A program made the translations under genes and the position numbers. From positions 1-6,676 of the forward strand of contig DASZMJ010000446.1 in the NCBI GenBank assembly GCA_035551935.1: a stretch of DNA of 6,676 nucleotides. The letters are read 5' to 3'. The stretch is from DASZMJ01 sp035551935 (lineage in GTDB: Bacteria; Planctomycetota; Planctomycetia; Isosphaerales; Isosphaeraceae). Position 1 is the stretch's first letter. Each line of letters opens with the position of its first letter. Shown in pieces: positions 1 to 3,607 of this stretch. The notes below the pieces were generated by a model. That model searched no databases. It saw nothing but the letters and a program-made list of their open reading frames with translations, and was not told where the DNA came from.

Positions 1-129
1 AAGTGGGTCCACGGCAAGCGCGCCATCGTCGAGCCGGAGCGGAAGCTGACGGCGGCCGAGGTCGAGGCGCGGGTCTGCGGCTACTACGGCTGCGAGCGAC
101 TCGATCGACTCTCACAGCAAGTCGCTTGA
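1..129 (+). CDS. C-terminal fragment of an unrecognised protein
   Basis: An open frame enters from the left edge and ends at TGA 127-129, giving the last 42 residues of a protein whose start lies outside the window. Codon third positions are almost all G or C until the last ten codons, as expected for a real gene in this genome. The visible part is charged, with a stretch rich in Glu, Lys, Arg and Ala, then a C-G-Y-Y-G-C motif whose two cysteines are four residues apart, and a tail ending L-S-Q-Q-V-A. I do not recognise a family from this fragment and propose no function. It converges on the minus-strand glycosyltransferase, whose stop codon lies 124 bases away, with a strong stem-loop in between. 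Confidence 0.6.
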   Translation, partial: KWVHGKRAIVEPERKLTAAEVEARVCGYYGCERLDRLSQQVA

Positions 130-176
130 GACTGCACTAGATCGACTCGGATCGTATCGACGGATGCGTCCGGCTA

Positions 177-202
177 CCACGGGTTCGAGGCCGAACCCGT
201 GG
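177..202. terminator. Stem-loop between convergent genes, probable bidirectional terminator
   Basis: Bases 177-187 (CCACGGGTTCG) and 192-202 (CGAACCCGTGG) are perfect reverse complements, giving an 11-bp stem with a four-base loop AGGC. The hairpin is 47 bases past the stop of the left plus-strand gene and 51 bases past the stop of the minus-strand glycosyltransferase, so it is central to the convergent spacer and could serve both. Neither side is followed by a clear T run, so it is not a textbook intrinsic terminator. It could equally block 3' exonucleases. The GGTTCGA string recalls a tRNA T-arm, but no other tRNA arms are present. Confidence 0.6.
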
Positions 203-249
203 CACCCTCGCACATCATCCCGCCGACGCCCCGGCGTTTCACTCATCGG

Positions 250-297
250 AATTTCAAAAATATTTAATAATTATTAGATAAATATTTAAATAGATCA
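250..297. repeat. AT-rich palindromic island at the 3' end of the glycosyltransferase gene
   Basis: Only four of these 48 bases are G or C (255, 277, 293, 296), while the flanks are around 70% G+C. The island holds a perfect 9-bp inverted repeat, AAATATTTA at 258-266 and TAAATATTT at 279-287, and between and overlapping these a perfect 12-bp palindrome, TAATAATTATTA at 265-276. The eight-base word AAATATTT also recurs as a direct repeat (258-265, 280-287). Read on the minus strand, the second arm runs into a short T run before the TGA stop. The island supplies the last dozen or so codons and the stop of the glycosyltransferase. Its origin is unknown: an insertion scar, an AT-type terminator or a recombination site are all possible. 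Confidence 0.75.
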
Positions 298-1390
298 CAG
301 CAGCTTCCATGATCGCCTTCGTCACCTCCCACGCGGCACCGGCCCGGTCGAAACGCCGGGCGTGGGCGATCCCTGCGGCGACGAGGGCGGCGCGCCGATC
401 GGGGCCCTCGGCCAGGTTGAGCATGGCACGCTCGATGTGGCCGGCCGAGGCCGCGTCGAGCGGATAGGCCGCGTCGCCGGCCGCCTCGAGCAACGCGCCG
501 ACGGGCCGGGTGATCACGGGGCAGCCGGCGGCCATCGCCTCGACGACCGGCAGGCCGAAGCCCTCCATTTCGCTCGGATACAACAAGGCCAGGGCGCCGG
601 CATAGAGGCCGACGAGCGTTTCCTCGTCGACGTGGCCGGCGTCGAGGACCCCGTCGCGACGGCACTCGCCGTCGCGGCCCCTCGGCCCGACGAGCACGAG
701 GCGATGGCCCGGGACATGGGCCCCGAACCGCTCGAAGGCCGCCAGGATCTCCGGGAGGTGCCGACGCCTCGAACGCTTGCCGACGAAGAGGAAAAACGGC
801 CCAGGCCCGAGCCCGATCGCCCGCCGCGCCGCGGCGACCTCGGGCGCGTCGGGACCGAGCGGGCGGAAGTGCGGATCGACGCCGGGGGGGATGACGCGGA
901 TGCGGTGATACGGGACGCGATATTGATGGACGACGTCCCGCGCGGTCGCCTCGGAAAGTGTGATGATCACCTCTGCACGCCGTGCCGAGCGGCGGTATCG
1001 CGCCGCGAACCGCAAGCGGGCGTGCCAGGGGAAATCCCCCGGCCGCGAGGCGAGCAGGGTGTCGAAGACGACGAGGACCGTCGGCCCCTTCCAGCACGAC
1101 GGCACGAGGTTCGTCGGCGCGAACAGGAGGTCCCCGCGCCGGAGGACACGGCCGAGCCCGAATCGCTCCCAGACGAGGCCCGGCCACCCCTCGCCGACGA
1201 CCACGGCGCGCAGGCCCGGGGCCTCGGGCACGCGCGCGATCCCGGAGCGATCGGCGAGGACGACCACGACCTCGGCCAGCGGCAGGCCGGTCGTCGCCCA
1301 TTCGGCGAGCAGGCCCTCGAGGTAGCGGCCGACGCCGGTCCGGGTGCCCGAGAGGCGTCGGCCGTCGATGACGAGGCGTGGCCCGTTCAA
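254..1390 (-). CDS. Glycosyltransferase family 4 (GT-B fold)
   Basis: This 378-residue protein is the usual size for a GT4 retaining glycosyltransferase, an enzyme that moves a sugar from an activated nucleotide donor to a glycan or lipid acceptor in the cytosol. The N-terminal acceptor domain opens with L-V-I-D-G-R-R-L (6-13) and the T-G-V-G-R-Y loop (18-23). Linker motifs are T-L-S-E (144-147) and I-P-P-G-V-D (167-172). The donor domain has the L-F-V-G-K segment (201-205) and the family hallmark E-x7-E, E276 to E284, in E-G-F-G-L-P-V-V-E. I chose the TTG at 1390-1388 because it puts the first strand right at the N-terminus and overlaps the upstream stop codon as TTGA. An open frame continues upstream but there it only shadows the amidohydrolase. 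The last 13 or so residues are hydrophobic and encoded by the AT-rich island, with codons such as TTA, CTA and ATA unlike the rest of the gene. Donor and acceptor cannot be read from the sequence; capsule, exopolysaccharide or envelope glycan synthesis is an inference. Confidence 0.9.
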   Translation of the reverse strand: MNGPRLVIDGRRLSGTRTGVGRYLEGLLAEWATTGLPLAEVVVVLADRSGIARVPEAPGLRAVVVGEGWPGLVWERFGLGRVLRRGDLLFAPTNLVPSCWKGPTVLVVFDTLLASRPGDFPWHARLRFAARYRRSARRAEVIITLSEATARDVVHQYRVPYHRIRVIPPGVDPHFRPLGPDAPEVAAARRAIGLGPGPFFLFVGKRSRRRHLPEILAAFERFGAHVPGHRLVLVGPRGRDGECRRDGVLDAGHVDEETLVGLYAGALALLYPSEMEGFGLPVVEAMAAGCPVITRPVGALLEAAGDAAYPLDAASAGHIERAMLNLAEGPDRRAALVAAGIAHARRFDRAGAAWEVTKAIMEAAVIYLNIYLIIIKYF

Positions 1391-2781
1391 CGCCCCGGGG
1401 CCGCCGCGACCGGCCCGGGGGCGGGGGGCTTGTCGGGGCCCTTGCCGGTCAGCTCGTCCTTGACGACGACGCCCCCTTTCATCACGAAGCCGACCTTCTC
1501 CAGGGCGCGGACGTCGTCGAGCGGGTCGACGGTCACGGCGATGAGGTCGGCGTACTTGCCCGGCTCGATCGAGCCGACGTCGGCCGCGCGGCCGAGCAGC
1601 GCGGCGGCGTCGAGCGTGGCGGAGCGGATCGCGCGGGCGGGGGTCAGGCCGTACTTGACCATATATTCGAACTGCTTCGCATTGTCGCCGTGGGGGTAGA
1701 TGCCGGCGTCGGTGCCGAAGGCGACCTTCACGCCGGCCCGGACGGCCTTGGCGAAGTTGTCGCGCTGGATCTGCCCCAGGGCGCGCTCCTTGGCGACGTA
1801 CTCCTCGGGGGTCTTCAGCTCCTTGGCCATGCCGAGGATGAAGTCGTCGTTGTAGATGTCGGCGACGAGGACGGTGCCGCGCTCCTTCATCAGGCGGATG
1901 CCCTCGTCGTCGATGAGGCTGCCGTGCTCGATCGAGTCGACGCCGGCGAGCACGGCGTTCTTGATCCCCTGGGCGCCGTGGGCGTGGGCGGCGACCTTGC
2001 GCCCCGCGGCGTGGGCCTCCTCGACGAGCACGCGCAGCTCCTCGATCGAGAACTGCGGGGCGCCCGGCTGGTCGCCGCGCGAGAAGACGCCGCCGGTGGC
2101 GAAGACCTTGACGACGTCGACGCCGTGCTTGAGCTGCGCGCGGACGACGTGGCGGACCTGGTCGACACCGTCGGCGAGCCGGAAGTCGCGCTCCTCGGGG
2201 AACATCTCGAAGCGGAGCTGCGGGGCGAAGTTGTTGATGTCGCCGTGGCCGCCGGTGATCGAGATGCCCGGCCCGCTGGCGACGATCCGCGGGCCGACGA
2301 GCAGGCCGCGGTCGATCGCGTCGCGGAGGTCGACCGCGAGGAACGGCTTGGAGCCGACGTCGCGGACGGTGGTGAAGCCGGCCTCGAGGGTGTTGCGGGC
2401 GTTGGGGACGGCGTTGAAGGCGTTGACGAACGGCGACTCGCGGAACCGGAGCTCCGGGTCGTGCCGCTGCGGCCGCGACTGGAGGTGGACGTGGCAGTCG
2501 ATCAGGCCGGGCAGGACGATCGCGGCGTCGAGGTCGATGACGCGGGCCCCCTCGGGGGCCGGCAGCTCGGCCGCCGGCCGGACGGCCTTGATCCGGCCGG
2601 CGTCGATGAGGATCGCCACCTTCTTGCGATGGGTCTCGCCGTTGCCGTCGAAGAGCCGGCCGGCGCGGAGGTATGTCGGCGCCGGTGCCGGCGGCGCGGG
2701 CGTGGGGGCTTCCTGGGCGTTGCAAATCGGCAACATCGCGAGCGCCAGCAACGGCGTCCACGGGGCGACGGGGCGCAACAA
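1387..2781 (-). CDS. Exported metal-dependent amidohydrolase (imidazolonepropionase-like, COG1228)
   Basis: A 464-residue amidohydrolase-superfamily enzyme. Residues 1-22 form a signal peptide with a hydrophobic core around 8-19 and a likely signal peptidase I site after C-N-A (20-22). A Pro/Ala linker (about 25-36) follows, so the enzyme should act in the periplasm or outside. The TIM-barrel metal site is visible: H97 and H99 in D-C-H-V-H-L, probable carboxylated lysine K225 in V-V-K-V-F-A-T-G-G, histidines in A-H-A-H-G (266, 268), H286 in S-I-E-H-G and D358 in F-G-T-D-A-G. The C-terminal S-I-E-P-G-K-Y-A-D-L (404-413) is typical of the small beta-sandwich. Relatives hydrolyse cyclic amides or Xaa-Pro/Xaa-Arg dipeptides; the substrate here is unknown. 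The TTG start at 2781-2779 is chosen over an in-frame ATG at 2880 because AGGAGG lies seven bases upstream and the signal peptide then begins at residue 1. It is the first gene of a two-gene operon. The last 20 or so residues are Pro/Ala/Gly-rich and probably disordered. Confidence 0.9.
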   Translation of the reverse strand: MLRPVAPWTPLLALAMLPICNAQEAPTPAPPAPAPTYLRAGRLFDGNGETHRKKVAILIDAGRIKAVRPAAELPAPEGARVIDLDAAIVLPGLIDCHVHLQSRPQRHDPELRFRESPFVNAFNAVPNARNTLEAGFTTVRDVGSKPFLAVDLRDAIDRGLLVGPRIVASGPGISITGGHGDINNFAPQLRFEMFPEERDFRLADGVDQVRHVVRAQLKHGVDVVKVFATGGVFSRGDQPGAPQFSIEELRVLVEEAHAAGRKVAAHAHGAQGIKNAVLAGVDSIEHGSLIDDEGIRLMKERGTVLVADIYNDDFILGMAKELKTPEEYVAKERALGQIQRDNFAKAVRAGVKVAFGTDAGIYPHGDNAKQFEYMVKYGLTPARAIRSATLDAAALLGRAADVGSIEPGKYADLIAVTVDPLDDVRALEKVGFVMKGGVVVKDELTGKGPDKPPAPGPVAAAPGR

Positions 2782-2788
2782 CGGCGGG

Positions 2789-2794
2789 CCTCCT
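2789..2794 (-). promoter_or_regulatory. Ribosome binding site that fixes a TTG start
   Basis: A perfect AGGAGG on the minus strand (2794 to 2789) is followed by a seven-base spacer and then TTG at 2781-2779. No site of similar quality precedes the in-frame ATG codons at 2880 and 2832. This decides the start of the amidohydrolase and shortens the longest open frame by 33 residues. Confidence 0.85.
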
Positions 2795-2908
2795 GACCTA
2801 GGTTTGCGGTGGACGGTCCCCGGCCCCGCCATTGTGCCGCACGGCGGCGCCCTGTCAATCAGCCGCCCGCCCGGAGCCATCGACGGCGTCTCGCATGCAC
2901 GAAGCGAG

Positions 2909-2939
2909 ATTCTACCACTTTTTCGGATTTTCGTGAGAA
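2909..2939 (-). promoter_or_regulatory. Candidate sigma-70-type promoter of the amidohydrolase-glycosyltransferase operon
   Basis: On the minus strand TAGAAT (2914-2909) matches the TATAAT -10 box at five of six positions. TTCTCA (2939-2934) matches TTGACA at four of six, with a rather long 19-base spacer. The boxes lie in an AT-richer stretch at about 2905-2975 and would leave a leader of about 120 bases before the TTG start. Planctomycete promoters are poorly defined, so this is a suggestion only. Confidence 0.3.
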
Positions 2940-3046
2940 TCGGGGTTGAAATGCTTATCGGCGCTTTCTAGAGTAGCGGTGCACGACGGACGTCCCCGGC
3001 CCTTTCCCTGAGGAGGCGGGCGTTCGTCACCCAGGGCCCGACGACG

Positions 3047-3095
3047 GCGCCCGAGGCGAGGCCGCAACGGCCCCGCCCGCGCCCGAGGCGAGGCC
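3047..3095. repeat. 17-bp direct repeat pair, 32-bp period
   Basis: The word GCGCCCGAGGCGAGGCC occurs at 3047-3063 and again, without a mismatch, at 3079-3095. Between the copies, GGCCG (3060-3064) and CGGCC (3068-3072) can form a small hairpin with a three-base loop. The 32-base period is about three helical turns, which would put bound proteins on the same face of the DNA. The repeat could also be just a slippage duplication in GC-rich DNA. Confidence 0.55.
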
Positions 3096-3112
3096 CCTCA
3101 ACTCCGCACGTT

Positions 3113-3149
3113 GATGGATGACATCCCGAGATGACGGCCCGTGGATGAC
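3113..3149. promoter_or_regulatory. Operator-like cluster of GATGAC words
   Basis: GATGAC appears three times on the plus strand, at 3117-3122, 3130-3135 and 3144-3149, spaced 13 and 14 bases apart. The outer two are extended to TGGATGAC. The first overlaps a perfect dyad, GGATG-A-CATCC (3116-3126). Regular spacing in a divergent promoter region suggests a regulator site, but no known consensus is matched. Confidence 0.25.
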
Positions 3150-3315
3150 GCGGGCCGGCGACCGACCGCGCCGCGCGTCGGCCATCCGGGAGACCCCGCG
3201 ACCGTCATAGCCAAGGACGCACACCGGCCCGACCGGCCCGGCCCCGCGCGCATTGCGTCGCGCCGCGGGCCGGCCCCGGCCGTGGTGCGCCCGCCGGGAT
3301 GGGGCCATGAACAGC

Positions 3316-3351
3316 GAACGTTTTTTCAACCCCTTACAAGAATTATTTTCC
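3316..3351 (+). promoter_or_regulatory. AT-rich tract, possible promoter zone of the propeller gene
   Basis: Bases 3321-3350 contain only eight G/C of 30, in contrast to the GC-rich DNA on both sides. The tract includes a run of six T (3321-3326) and AATTAT (3341-3346), which matches a -10 box at four of six positions. I could not find a -35 box at a normal distance, so the exact promoter is not defined. If transcription starts here the leader would be about 250 bases long. Confidence 0.3.
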
Positions 3352-3387
3352 GTGGCCGCATCCGGTTCGGTCGCCGACAAAGACTAT

Positions 3388-3420
3388 GCCCGGCCGGCCC
3401 CCCCGGGGCCTCGGCCGGGC
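3388..3420 (+). other. GC-rich hairpin in the probable 5' leader of the propeller gene
   Basis: GCCCGGCC (3388-3395) pairs with GGCCGGGC (3413-3420), and inside it GGCCCC (3396-3401) pairs with GGGGCC (3405-3410). The result is a 14-bp stem with a two-base bulge (3411-3412) and a CCC loop. It lies between the AT-rich tract and the start codon at 3608. It has no downstream T run. It could act as a leader structure or attenuator, or simply reflect base composition. Confidence 0.35.
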
Positions 3421-3593
3421 GCGAGCCGCCGCCCGACCTCCCGCGCGGGCGGCGACGATGCCCGGGGCCCCTTCCCGACCCGCCCCGGCGCCCGAGCCAA
3501 TCTGCCCGCCACGATCGCTCCCGATTGCGGACCCGTCCGGTAAGGGTTGCCGGCCGGGTCGGGGCGATCGCAATCCGACCTCCCCTAACCACC

Positions 3594-3599
3594 GAGGAG
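3594..3599 (+). promoter_or_regulatory. Ribosome binding site of the propeller gene
   Basis: GAGGAG followed by an eight-base spacer and ATG at 3608-3610. This fixes the start of the large protein. The reading frame is open for another 74 codons upstream but no comparable site exists there, and the protein feature expected near a planctomycete N-terminus falls correctly with this start. Confidence 0.85.
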
Positions 3600-3607
3600 A
3601 CACCACG

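Larger units (their letters stand above)
2782..3607. other. Long divergent intergenic region without a convincing gene
   Basis: This 826-base region separates two divergently transcribed units. Open frames cross it on both strands, but none has a good ribosome binding site, a recognisable product or coherent codon use. From left to right it contains the RBS and probable promoter of the minus-strand operon (to about 2975), a GC-rich part with a 17-bp direct repeat (3047-3095), a GATGAC cluster with a dyad (3113-3149), a GC-rich stretch with nothing recognised (3150-3310), an AT-rich tract (3316-3351), a strong hairpin (3388-3420), a further unmarked GC-rich stretch, and the RBS of the propeller gene. 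It most likely carries both promoters and a long 5' leader for the plus-strand gene. Confidence 0.6.

Noticed and set aside
177..202. tRNA-like T-arm (GGGTTCGAGG)
   Set aside because: The stem is 11 bp with a four-base loop, not five with seven, and no acceptor, D or anticodon arm surrounds it.
130..300. Insertion-sequence end at the left side of the window
   Set aside because: The left gene fragment is not recognisable as a transposase. I found no terminal inverted repeats or target duplication pairing the AT island with another site in the window.
362..1699. Plus-strand open frame of 445 codons opposite the glycosyltransferase
   Set aside because: It is in codon register with the minus-strand gene and has biased low-complexity composition, with no ribosome site or family match.
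1391..2761. Upstream extension of the glycosyltransferase frame to give an 835-residue fusion
   Set aside because: This part is an Arg/Pro-rich out-of-frame reading of the amidohydrolase gene. The glycosyltransferase domain begins right at the TTG at 1390.
1378..2796. Plus-strand open frame of 472 codons opposite the amidohydrolase
   Set aside because: It is an antisense shadow in codon register. The Val/Asp/Gly-rich product shows no domain, while the minus strand has a complete enzyme with metal ligands.
3307..3543. Possible small protein starting M-N-S-E-R-F-F-N-P-L
   Set aside because: The first 15 codons are AT-rich with two TTA codons and the rest is Pro/Arg-rich. The ribosome site is poor and it overlaps the likely promoter and leader hairpin. 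A decayed remnant is possible but not supportable.
3386..3607. 74-codon N-terminal extension of the propeller protein
   Set aside because: GAGGAG eight bases before the ATG at 3608 and the usual near-N-terminal position of the LEDRRLL signature favour the shorter protein.
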